NCBI RefSeq assembly: GCF_030296615.1 | Contig: NZ_AP027733.1 | Span: 186,001 to 250,000, forward strand | Source of the DNA: Frondihabitans sucicola | Lineage (GTDB): Bacteria > Actinomycetota > Actinomycetes > Actinomycetales > Microbacteriaceae | Reading direction: 5' to 3' | DNA length: 64,000 bases | Part shown: piece after piece, positions 54,683 through 62,094 of the stretch | Layout: each line of letters starts with the position of its first letter | How positions within the stretch are numbered: the first letter of the stretch is position 1 | Notes under the pieces: model-generated | What the model was told of the DNA's origin: nothing | The model's input: only the letters and a program-made list of their open reading frames with translations | Databases searched by the model: none | Position numbers and translations under genes: made by a program

Positions 54683-55293
54683 TTCTTGATCCCATCGAGG
54701 AGCTTCTGGGCGCCCGCGGCGTCGCCTGCCTTGAGCAGGGCCTCCGCTTTCTGCGTGACGGCGTCGGCAGCCGTGTCGACCGAGGCGACCTGGATCGACT
54801 GCTTCTGGAACGACGTGAGCTGCGTCGTGCAGAACGTCTCCATGCCGGTGAAGTCGACGTACTGGCCGCCCGGAGTGAAGCCGTAGCGGTAGGGCGGCGG
54901 CGTGCCGTGGTACATGCCGTCGACGGACTTGCGCTCGACGAGGACGTTGCCGTCGGAGCTGTAGTCGACCTGCTGGTTCGGGTAGTAGCTGACGCTCGAC
55001 GAGGTGAGCTTCCCGGCGATCGGAACGGTGAAGATCGGGGCGGTCGAGTTGCTCCACGTCGCGGTGCACCAGATGATGCTCGCCTTGTCGTCGTAGAGCT
55101 TCTGGGCCTTCATGTAGTTGTTGTACTCGGTGTCGCCGGTGACGTCGGGGGCCGCCCGCTGGTCCGACTTCTTGTCGAGCTTCGAGTACTGGGCGTCACG
55201 GTTGTCGGTGTCCGCGCAGCTCGATGCGGTGAGTAGGAGGGTGGCGCCGATCGCGGCGGCGATGATGCCGACGACCTTCTTACGATGCTTCAT
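54679..55293 (-). CDS. Lipoprotein
   Basis: 204 residues, ATG behind AAAGG. MKHRKKVVGIIAAAIGATLL followed by LTASSCADT is a lipoprotein signal with the lipobox LTASSC. The mature part holds IIWCTATWSNST and METFCTTQLTSF and looks beta-rich. Lipoproteins of this kind on phages or plasmids can block superinfection or anchor surface complexes; here the role is unknown. Transcribed from the family A promoter at 55372. Confidence 0.75.
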   Translation of the reverse strand: MKHRKKVVGIIAAAIGATLLLTASSCADTDNRDAQYSKLDKKSDQRAAPDVTGDTEYNNYMKAQKLYDDKASIIWCTATWSNSTAPIFTVPIAGKLTSSSVSYYPNQQVDYSSDGNVLVERKSVDGMYHGTPPPYRYGFTPGGQYVDFTGMETFCTTQLTSFQKQSIQVASVDTAADAVTQKAEALLKAGDAAGAQKLLDGIKK

Positions 55294-55371
55294 CTGGGGC
55301 CTTTGTGATCAGGGGTGCCGGGGATACGCCCGAGCCCGTGCGCACGACTGCAAGCGAGTTCTGTCCGCTGA

Positions 55372-55389
55372 CTTAGTATAGCAGGTTGC
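55372..55389 (-). promoter_or_regulatory. Family A promoter for the lipoprotein operon
   Basis: Minus strand GCAACCTGCTATACTAAG, -10 TATACT at 55375-55380, about 80 bases before the start at 55293. Confidence 0.7.
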
Positions 55390-55445
55390 TACTACACATC
55401 AGATCGCGATCGCCCGGTTGGGCCGAGCGCTCCGCCGGGACAGGG

Positions 55446-55748
55446 CTACTTCGCCAGCGGGTTGCCGTCGACAGGGTCACCGAGGTGGACAGTGACGAGA
55501 CCGAAGCTGGCATCGTCGAGCCCGGTGAGCTGAGCGGCGTCACTGCACGATTCGTTGGGCAGGACGATGAGCCTTTCGTCCTGAAGTGTGAACGCCGCAA
55601 GGTGGCGGGACGGGGCTGGCGCCAGGGTGAGCGCGGCAGGGCTTGACGCGGTGATGCTGGGGATGACGACGGCGTACGTGACTGCTATCGCCGCGGCCGC
55701 CATCGACAGCGTCACGGCGGCAGCGGCTCGATGGAGGCGGATGTTCAT
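55446..55748 (-). CDS. Small exported protein
   Basis: 100 residues, ATG overlapping the preceding stop (ATGA). MNIRLHRAAAAVTLSMAAAA is a signal peptide or anchor; the exported part is about 70 residues (LIVLPNESCSDAAQLTGLDD). Last gene of the 56840-55446 operon. Function unknown. Confidence 0.62.
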   Translation of the reverse strand: MNIRLHRAAAAVTLSMAAAAIAVTYAVVIPSITASSPAALTLAPAPSRHLAAFTLQDERLIVLPNESCSDAAQLTGLDDASFGLVTVHLGDPVDGNPLAK

Positions 55749-55987
55749 TCGGGCGTTCGTTCGGCGTCGACCGGCGCGGAATGTCGCGCGTGCTTCGAGT
55801 CGAAATCGCAGCCGCACGTGGGGCACGCGATGACGCTGGCGGGCGTGAAGATGCCGAGAGTCGCCTCGTCGTACTGGATGGCGACGAGGCCCTCGCCGAA
55901 CTCGGCGCTCAGCGCGTGCGTACGGGCCACGAGTTCCGTGATCCCGATGGGCATGGCGACGGTGTCGACGAGGGCCCCGGCGCTCAC
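55745..55987 (-). CDS. Small protein with CxxC pair
   Basis: 80 residues, GTG overlapping the preceding stop. The C-terminal half carries IACPTCGCDFDSKH, a zinc-ribbon-like Cys cluster. No family is recognised. Confidence 0.58.
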   Translation of the reverse strand: MSAGALVDTVAMPIGITELVARTHALSAEFGEGLVAIQYDEATLGIFTPASVIACPTCGCDFDSKHARHSAPVDAERTPE

Positions 55988-56265
55988 GGGAACGTGACGC
56001 CCGGGTTGATGAGCGATGCGAACGGCGCGGCCGCCTGGAGCTTCGCCAGGTGGCGACGCGTGTGGTGTCCGCAGAACAGGAGCGGATTGACGCTGGCCGA
56101 GGTCACGAGCCAGGCCGACTGTGCGGGCTGGTTGCAGGATTCGCAGCGGTCGGCGCCGGTGAGGTCCGGGATCGGCACCCCGGTGCGCGTCGGCGTCGGG
56201 ATGTCGTTCATCCCGGGCTCTTTGGGGGCAGCGGGCTTGGAACGCGTGAGGGAGTTGACGGTCAT
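55984..56265 (-). CDS. DUF7455-like small zinc protein
   Basis: 93 residues, ATG behind AAAGG. RCESCNQPAQSAWLV and LLFCGHHTRRHLAKL follow the pattern of the small actinobacterial DUF7455 zinc proteins (CxxC ... FCGHH). Overlaps both neighbours' ends. Confidence 0.66.
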   Translation of the reverse strand: MTVNSLTRSKPAAPKEPGMNDIPTPTRTGVPIPDLTGADRCESCNQPAQSAWLVTSASVNPLLFCGHHTRRHLAKLQAAAPFASLINPGVTFP

Positions 56266-56840
56266 GATGACGCCTTTCCTGCGATGGCGGATGGTGCATG
56301 GGTCCCGATCCACGTTCGGACGACGCCGACCATAGAGGGGCTGAGGCTGAGGTCGTTCGACGGGGCCATCAGGTAGGAGGGGCTGCGCCTGTGGCGGAGC
56401 CATTTCGTGACGGCGGCATGCGCGCCGACCTCGGAGTCGGTCCAGAGGAGCGGGCGGTTCATCGCAAGGCCCCGGGCCGCCTGGAGCTTCGCCTCGCGGG
56501 GGTCGCTGTGACTGCCGGGCTCGACGATAGGCAACCGCGGGAGCGCCAGCGCGTCAAGAAGCCTCGCCGCGTAGTCCGGCTCCCAGTCAAGGGCGCAGAC
56601 GTCGAGCCCTGAGGCGAGCGCTTCGTGCACGAGCGCCGTGACGGATGGCGAGTAGAGGACCTCGGTCGACCCGGTGATTGCGTCGACGGCCACCGACTTC
56701 CAGTCGGCCCATCCGTTGCGCCCTCGTCGGCCTGCACCCGACGCTGACGTCAGGGTGTCGGTGACATCGATGAGCCATAGCGGTCGGCGTTCGACTCCAG
56801 GCAAGGCTGGATTGCCGTCCTGCGTGGTCCGGTTGTCCAT
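56262..56840 (-). CDS. HAD-like protein, leaderless start
   Basis: 192 residues. PLWLIDVTDTLTSASG resembles HAD motif I, and RPLLWTDSEVGAHA the late acidic motif of HAD folds similar to nucleic-acid-repair phosphatases. Motif I has Thr instead of the second Asp, so activity is uncertain. TACTGT of the family B promoter ends six bases before the ATG (56840), so the mRNA is probably leaderless. A longer frame continues upstream across the promoter but belongs to the neighbouring gene. Confidence 0.62.
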   Translation of the reverse strand: MDNRTTQDGNPALPGVERRPLWLIDVTDTLTSASGAGRRGRNGWADWKSVAVDAITGSTEVLYSPSVTALVHEALASGLDVCALDWEPDYAARLLDALALPRLPIVEPGSHSDPREAKLQAARGLAMNRPLLWTDSEVGAHAAVTKWLRHRRSPSYLMAPSNDLSLSPSMVGVVRTWIGTHAPSAIAGKASS

Positions 56841-56843
56841 GAC

Positions 56844-56876
56844 TCTACAGTACATGTTGCAATCGATATGCGTCAA
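56844..56876 (-). promoter_or_regulatory. Family B promoter of the HAD-like operon
   Basis: Minus strand TTGACG (56871-56876), an 18-base spacer, then ACATGTACTGTAGAG with -10 TACTGT at 56847-56852. Confidence 0.68.
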
Positions 56877-56877
56877 A

Positions 56878-57623
56878 TTAGACGAGGTCGAAGAGGGATG
56901 GCCCATCCTGCACCGCCTTGGACTTTCGCGTCCTTGGCGTTGACGTTGCCGAGGGAGCCAGCGGGGCCGCTGCCGCTTTGTTCGCCGCCTTCGAGCGCTC
57001 GGATGCCTTGGCAATCGGCGCCCGCTTGGTGCTGGCCTTCTTCGGAGCGACTGCTGCTCCCCGCTTTTCGCTGTAGCGCTCCGAGTCTCACGCGGAGTCG
57101 GAGCGAGATCGGCGACTGGCTTCGCCCTCGCGGAGGAGGCCGATTTGCGCGTGGATGAGCGCGAGGTTGCCTTGACTGCCGGGCTGGCAGCCTTCGCCTC
57201 GGGGGCCTTGCTCGACGCCGCGCGAGCCCTAGGCGACTTCGGGGCCATCGTGGCGGGCGTTGCCGCGGCGGTCTTGCGTGTCGCTGGCTTGGTCGGCGGT
57301 GTCGGAGCACTCACCACGGGCACCGCGGCGGTACGGGGGCGTCGCGTCACAGGCGCAGGCGAGGGGGTCGCTGGTGTCTTGGGTTTCGTGCCCTTGCTCC
57401 GGGTTGGGCTTGCCTTGGCGACAGCGGGCTTGGCGGGGGGCGGAACGGGGAATGACCGCGGCTTGGCGACTCGTGAGGGGGCGGGCGCGGGACGAACCCA
57501 GTCCTCAGGCCGCTCCTGCGGGAGCTTGGCATGGCAGGAGCACGGGCACCGATCGATGGATTCGAAGAAGACGGGGCAGCCCACGTGGCCAGTCATGCAC
57601 CAGCCCGAGACGACGGTGGCCAT
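56878..57623 (-). CDS. Low-complexity Ala/Lys/Pro/Thr-rich protein, apparent frameshift
   Basis: 248 residues when one base is added at the C4 run 57059-57062; the restored end is VQDGPSLFDLV. The N-terminus has a Cys-rich patch (WCMTGHVGC, RCPCSCHAKLPQ), a likely small zinc site, and the rest resembles histone-H1-like or nucleoid-associated tails (many KxxA, PATP, RSATAK repeats). DNA binding is plausible but not shown. Confidence 0.6.
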
Positions 57624-57946
57624 CAGCGCTTCCTGTCGTGGATCGGGACGGCGCCGTAGAACGGCACGAGGTCGGCGATGTTGTCGCCGAGGATGGCGTA
57701 GGCACCACCGTTCTCGTATCCGGATGCGTCCAGCTCGGGGCAGACGATCGGCCGTCCAATTTCGTCGCGGGTGAGGTAGACGGCAGGGGCTTCAGGCGTC
57801 TCAGCGAAGTATTCGGGCACTCCCCTGCCGACGAGCGTGAGCCGCGATCGTCCGGCTGAGATGCCGCCGAATGAGTAGTCGAACTCGGGGTCGCGGACGA
57901 TGCCGATCTGGATACCGACGCGTGGCTGGATGGGCTGCTCGATCAT
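57623..57946 (-). CDS. Hypothetical protein
   Basis: 107 residues, ATG behind GGAGGAGCG. MIEQPIQPRVGIQIGIVRDP; beta-rich. No family is recognised. First gene after the family A promoter at 58014; its stop overlaps the next start. Confidence 0.63.
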   Translation of the reverse strand: MIEQPIQPRVGIQIGIVRDPEFDYSFGGISAGRSRLTLVGRGVPEYFAETPEAPAVYLTRDEIGRPIVCPELDASGYENGGAYAILGDNIADLVPFYGAVPIHDRKR

Positions 57947-58013
57947 GCTGGCGCTCCTCCTGCAAGCGGTACTCGCCGACCTGGATTATCTCCAGGCGAT
58001 GTCTGACGTTGCG

Positions 58014-58030
58014 CTTAGTGTAGCAGTTGC
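58014..58030 (-). promoter_or_regulatory. Family A promoter, leftward, of a divergent A/B pair
   Basis: Minus strand GCAACTGCTACACTAAG, -10 TACACT at 58017-58022. Faces the family B promoter at 58055. Confidence 0.68.
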
Positions 58031-58054
58031 AGTGTTCTGGACTGTTGACAAAAC

Positions 58055-58069
58055 GCCATGTACTGTAGA
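58055..58069 (+). promoter_or_regulatory. Family B promoter, rightward
   Basis: GCCATGTACTGTAGA with -10 TACTGT at 58061-58066. A TTGACA lies only ten bases upstream of the -10, too close for a normal -35. Confidence 0.6.
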
Positions 58070-58157
58070 AGGACGAGGGTCGCGCCTCGCCTGCGCTCGG
58101 GGTCGAATGTTCGACCCCGGCGGGCCAGATCGGGGCGCCGAGAAGATGGAGACGTGC

Positions 58158-58463
58158 ATGCGTGAAGAGTCACTGCGGCCGAAGTTCTACGCCGGAGAAC
58201 GCACGGAGGCGACGCCCATGAACATCCTCGCGTTCGAGGAGCGGTGGGCTACGAACCTCGACGCGCGCCGAGCCGTGTGGCGCCGCAACGCGATCATCGC
58301 GGAGTTTCGGATGAACCCGACGCGCTTCCAGCAGCTCTCGCTCAACGCGCTCGACGACCCCGAGGCCTCTGCCGCGTACCCGCACGTCGTCGCGGCCATC
58401 CGTAAGCGCCTGGCGGCTGCCAGTGCGCTCCGGACTGCGAAGACGTTCCGCCGAGCGAGCTAA
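58158..58463 (+). CDS. Hypothetical helical protein
   Basis: 101 residues from ATG 58158 (GGAG six bases upstream); longer starts are possible. MREESLRPKFYAGERTEATP, then a Arg/Ala-rich helical body (RRAVWRRNAIIAEFRM, AAIRKRLAAASALRTAK). Function unknown. Confidence 0.55.
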   Translation: MREESLRPKFYAGERTEATPMNILAFEERWATNLDARRAVWRRNAIIAEFRMNPTRFQQLSLNALDDPEASAAYPHVVAAIRKRLAAASALRTAKTFRRAS

Positions 58464-58470
58464 CCGGGGG

Positions 58471-58620
58471 ACGTTTTTTGAAAAAGGGGTCAGATTTTTG
58501 GATTGACCCCTAAACGAGGGGGCTCTGGGGGTCCCGTACCGCTTCGTACGGTCGAAGACGAGACATCGAGCAGGTAGATACCGGCTCTCCACCAGCCCCC
58601 AGAAGAAAGCATCAACCGCC
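58471..58620 (+). ncRNA. Structured leader of the third pilin-like gene
   Basis: TTTTTTGAAAAAGGGGTCA, then TGACCCCT eleven bases later (8-bp stem), AACGAGGGGG, a second hairpin CCGTACCGCTTCGTACGG and GTCGAAGACGAGA. The same elements in the same order precede the other three pilin-like genes. Confidence 0.62.
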
Positions 58621-59070
58621 ATGCGCGCACGCTTCCGTTCCATCTCCACCCGCCGCAAGATCGAGGACTCCGGCTTCTCGTTCATCGAGCTTCTCGCCTA
58701 CATGGCGATCGCGGCGCTGCTCATCCTCGCGGCGATCCCGCAGTTCAACCAGTACCGCGAGAAGGCCGCGATCTCGAACCTCCAGTCGGACGCCCGCAAC
58801 GTGGCCACGACCATCGAGGCCGACTACACCACGTCGCTCGCCTACCCGTCGACCATCGCCGCTCCCGCCGCCCAGGTCCTGACCATCGGCGCGGGCTCGA
58901 CCCAGAAGCTCACCTTCTCGGACGAGGCCATCACGTACAGCACCAACGGCACCGACTACGCCTTCAAGCTCACGGCTACGTCGCACACCAGCACCGAGGT
59001 CGTCTACAGCTCGAAGGACGGCGGCCTCCAGCCCGTCGGCACGGCGTACACCGCTCTCGTCGCTGGCTGA
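58621..59070 (+). CDS. Type IV pilin-like protein, short form
   Basis: 149 residues. MRARFRSISTRRKIEDSGFS carries the basic head; FIELLAYMAIAALLILAAIP is the hydrophobic helix; NQYREKAAISNLQSDARN follows. The globular part is small and Ser/Thr-rich, as in major pilins or pseudopilins. Nearly identical over the first ~75 residues to the next gene (58621 and 59299 are a recent duplication). Confidence 0.8.
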   Translation: MRARFRSISTRRKIEDSGFSFIELLAYMAIAALLILAAIPQFNQYREKAAISNLQSDARNVATTIEADYTTSLAYPSTIAAPAAQVLTIGAGSTQKLTFSDEAITYSTNGTDYAFKLTATSHTSTEVVYSSKDGGLQPVGTAYTALVAG

Positions 59071-59085
59071 TTCACCTCGCCAGCC

Positions 59086-59121
59086 AGAACGGGCGGAAAG
59101 CTTCGGCTTTCCGCCCGTTCT
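59086..59121 (+). terminator. Terminator after the third pilin-like gene
   Basis: AGAACGGGCGGAAAGC and GCTTTCCGCCCGTTCT form a perfect 16-bp stem with a TTCG loop. Confidence 0.82.
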
Positions 59122-59137
59122 GCGTTTCTGGGGCTCG

Positions 59138-59298
59138 GACTTTTGAAAAAGGGGTCAGTTTTCGATTTCTACCCCAGAACGAGGGGGCACGGGGGGCACC
59201 GTAGCGATTCGTAGTCTCGGTGACGAGAGAGAAAGAGCAGGTGAGAGACAGCCCGAAGACCCCCACCAAAAACCCACCACACAGAAAGCACTACGCAC
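59138..59298 (+). ncRNA. Structured leader of the fourth pilin-like gene
   Basis: CTTTTGAAAAAGGGGTCAG, TACCCCAGAACGAGGGGG, then the hairpin CACCG...CGGTG followed by ACGAGAGAG. The pairing is kept though the sequence of the second hairpin differs from the 58471 leader, which supports selection on structure. Confidence 0.62.
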
Positions 59299-59727
59299 AT
59301 GCGCGCACGCTTCCGCTCCATCTCCACCCGCCGCAAGACCGAGGACAACGGCTTCTCGTTCATCGAGCTGCTGGCCTACATGGCCATCGCCGCCCTGCTG
59401 ATCCTCGCCGCCATCCCGCAGTTCAACCAGTACCGCGAGAAGGCCGCGATCTCGAACCTCCAGTCGGACGCGCGCAACCTCGCGACGACCATCGAGGCCG
59501 ACTACACCACGTCGCTGACCTACCCGGCGACCGGCGACTTCGGCACCACGACCACCCCCGGCACCGCGACGGTGAACACCGGTTCGGTCCAGAAGCTCAG
59601 CTTCACCGACGAGAAGGTCGCCTACGTCAAGACGACCGGCGCGGACGCGTACACGTTCACGCTCTCGACCGGCAAGACGACCACGACCGTCAAGTGGGAC
59701 TCGGCCAACGGTGGCCTCCAGCGCTAG
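59299..59727 (+). CDS. Type IV pilin-like protein, short form
   Basis: 142 residues, close copy of the previous pilin-like gene at the N-terminus (RRKTEDNGFSFIELLAYMAI, SNLQSDARNLATTIEADYTT) but with a different C-terminal part (YVKTTGADAYTFTLSTGKTT). The duplication with divergent tips suggests variation of the exposed surface. Confidence 0.8.
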   Translation: MRARFRSISTRRKTEDNGFSFIELLAYMAIAALLILAAIPQFNQYREKAAISNLQSDARNLATTIEADYTTSLTYPATGDFGTTTTPGTATVNTGSVQKLSFTDEKVAYVKTTGADAYTFTLSTGKTTTTVKWDSANGGLQR

Positions 59728-59744
59728 GTCCAACTCGCCAGCCT

Positions 59745-59780
59745 GAAGGGGCGGGGAACTTCGGTTCCCCGCCCCTTCTT
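59745..59780 (+). terminator. Terminator after the fourth pilin-like gene
   Basis: GAAGGGGCGGGGAAC and GTTCCCCGCCCCTTC form a perfect stem with a TTCG loop, followed by TT. Confidence 0.8.
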
Positions 59781-59795
59781 GGCGTCTGGATAGTC

Positions 59796-59812
59796 GCAAC
59801 TGCTACACTAAG
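59796..59812 (+). promoter_or_regulatory. Family A promoter
   Basis: GCAACTGCTACACTAAG, -10 TACACT at 59804-59809, before the ATG at 59840. Confidence 0.68.
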
Positions 59813-59839
59813 CATTCGCCTATCCTGAGGGAGCTGACC

Positions 59840-60031
59840 ATGGCCGCCGTTCGACTTGTGATCCATGTCGTGTTCGCGCTTGCACTCCTCGGAGCGGGCG
59901 CGTACATCGCCTATCTGGACCCGGCGCACTTCTACGTCGGCATCCTCCTCCTAGGCGGATCGGCCATGGTGATCTTCCACGCGATCGCGACCACGGAGCG
60001 CCTTCGAGATGCTGAGCCCGACCGTTCGTAG
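59840..60031 (+). CDS. Small two-pass membrane protein
   Basis: 63 residues, ATG behind GAGGGAG. Two hydrophobic segments (LVIHVVFALALLGAGAYIAY, FYVGILLLGGSAMVIFHAIA) and a charged tail. Function unknown. Confidence 0.66.
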   Translation: MAAVRLVIHVVFALALLGAGAYIAYLDPAHFYVGILLLGGSAMVIFHAIATTERLRDAEPDRS

Positions 60032-60084
60032 AGCAGCACGACGAAGCCCCCGAGCCCATTGGGCGCCGGGGGCTTCGTGCTGCC
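60032..60084. terminator. Bidirectional terminator
   Basis: CAGCACGACGAAGCCCCC and GGGGGCTTCGTGCTG form a long stem between convergent genes ending at 60031 and 60089. Confidence 0.75.
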
Positions 60085-60088
60085 CTGA

Positions 60089-61692
60089 CTAGGCCTTGCG
60101 GCCCGCCGAAGCGAGGATGCCGAGGATGAAGCTGCGGCACTCGTCGTCGCGGTTGTAGCGTCCGGCGCCGACGAAGCCGCCCTGCGTCCCCGTGAAGAGC
60201 GACTCCATGCCGACGCTGAGGATTTCGGTGCCCGGGTCGCTCTTGTCGGCCCTGCCGTAGGAGTAGTCGCGGCCCATGTAGGCGTCCGGGAAGCTGTCTG
60301 CGTAGCCGATCTCGCGGCTGGTGCCGCCGCTCACGTTGACGGGCTTCTCGCGGGTCCCGTCGGCGAGCGTGGTGCGCCGCACGATGAACTTCTGCTCCAT
60401 CTCGTGAATGCCGGGGACGGTGTACTGGAACCGGTGAGCCAGCTCGTGCGTGGCGACGCGCTGATGGTCGCCGACGCCGGAGACGGTCGCCTTGTCGACG
60501 TTGGTCAGAATCTCCGGGACCCGCTCGGAGTCGAGCGTCTGGAGCCGGGTCTTCGGGCGCCGGTAGTACATGTCTCCACGCTCCGTCGTGTACGTCTCCC
60601 ATCCCCGACCCTTCGGCACCGGGGTGTTCTCGTCCCACTTCGTCTTCGTCTCGTACCGCTTGTTGATCCAGCGCACGCGCCCTCGGGCACGCCATCCTGG
60701 TTCGGGTCGCGCGTGTACTCGTAGTGGGCGTCGTTCGAGAGGGTCTTATCCTCGTCGGCCCGCGCGAGGACGGGGTAGCTGACCGGCATCTGCTTCCGGG
60801 TGCGCTCGACGTGCCCGTGGCTGTAGTGGGCGCGTGCGGTGGCGATCTTGGCGAGCGGTGCCGCCTGGCTGTTGGAGGCGTCGATCCAGTCGCTCGGGTA
60901 GACCTGGGCGGCCTCGTTGAAGACCTTGTTGGCCTTGGGCGCGGTCTTGTCGTGGAAGGCGAGGGAGCCGCCGAGCTGCCGGACTTCGGCGAGGGCGGTG
61001 GTGTAGCCGTCGCGGAGTTTGGCGAGCTTCTGGCCCGACTCTCCGGTGGTGCCGTTCTGGGCCGCCTGGAGCTGTACGCGAGCGTCCTTGTACTCGGCGC
61101 TGCGGATGGCGGCGTTGTACTGGTCGACGACCTCGTTGCGCCTGGCGTTGGCTTCGATCTTCTCGGTGAGGGTGGAGCGGCCCGACTTCACGATGCTGTG
61201 CAGCTCGTCCATCTCTTTCTTGAGGGAGTCGAGCTTCAGGCGCCCGCGCACGCCTGCTGCGGCCAGCTCGGCGTTGAGGCGGTCGGCCATGGTGTCGCCG
61301 CTGATGTCGTCGGCGGTGAGGCCTGCGTGCATCTCGGCGCGCGCGGTGAGTGCGTCGCCGAGGGCGATGACGGCGCGGTCTTCGCTGCCGTACTTGGCGA
61401 TGAGGGCTTTGCCGCGGTCGCTGTGGCGGGTCTCGGGCGAGTAGAGGTCGCTGACGCCGTCGGCCAGCTCGCGCACTTCGGCGATCGTCGGGATGACGGG
61501 GCCCGCGGGCACCTCTTCGACCGTCGTCGCGTCGGTCAGCCCGCCCTTGACGCCGGAGCGCGCCTTGGTGGGCTTCCGGGTGGCTCCGGCGGCCTTGTTG
61601 GCGGCGTAGGCGCTGCGGTCGCGGGCGGAGCGGAGTTCCCCGAGGGATGAGGGGCAGCGGCGGGGGTTGGCGTCGGTGCAGGCGCGGCACAT
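60089..61692 (-). CDS. HExxH metallopeptidase-like protein, copy 1, apparent frameshift
   Basis: 534 residues when one base is added at the C3 run 60680-60682. The N-terminus MCRACTDANPRRCPSSLGEL is a Cys/Arg motif shared with copy 2; the middle is a long helical region; the C-terminal part holds VATHELAHRFQYTVPGIHEM, an HExxH zincin site, and KPVNVSGGTSREIGYADSF. Activity and target are unknown. The small gene 61694-62008 precedes it by one base. Confidence 0.7.
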
Positions 61693-61693
61693 G

Positions 61694-62008
61694 TCAGGCG
61701 CTCCAGAGTTCGGGCTCGTCGAGCGAGGCTTGGTGGTCGAGGATGTCGAAGATGTCGTCGGGCGCCTGGATGAGGATGGTGCGGCCTGGGCTGTACGCGT
61801 AGAGGGCCGCGAGGGCGCCGGTGGTGCTGTCGGAGTCCGCCTGGATGGGGATGCCCATCACGTCGACTTCGAGGCTGAAGATGGAGGCGTTGCGCGCCAT
61901 CTCGACGATCTCTTCGTCGCCGGAGAAGATGCCGTCGCACCAGGCGGCTCCGCGGCCGTCGATGCTGACGGAGATGAGTTCGCCGGAGAGTTTCACTGGT
62001 CTGGCCAT
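61694..62008 (-). CDS. Small protein paired with the HExxH protein, copy 1
   Basis: 104 residues. ELISVSIDGRGAAWCDGIFS and ALYAYSPGRTILIQAPD. The same module order (small gene, then HExxH gene) repeats at 62095-64000, where the small protein shares GRGAAWCDG and GALxALxAxxPGRTI. Alternating strands suggest a small alpha/beta domain. Could be a partner or immunity protein. Confidence 0.68.
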   Translation of the reverse strand: MARPVKLSGELISVSIDGRGAAWCDGIFSGDEEIVEMARNASIFSLEVDVMGIPIQADSDSTTGALAALYAYSPGRTILIQAPDDIFDILDHQASLDEPELWSA

Positions 62009-62094
62009 ACGACCAGTCTTGAGGGTTTCTGTGTCCCCGACGGGGGTGACTTCGTGGCGGCGAGGCCCGTTTTCAAACGGTCTGGGCCCGGCGG

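Noticed and set aside
56841..56990. One long minus-strand gene from 57623 to 56262
   Set aside because: The open frame crosses a family B promoter and a leaderless start. Composition changes there, and one added base closes the first gene at 56878.
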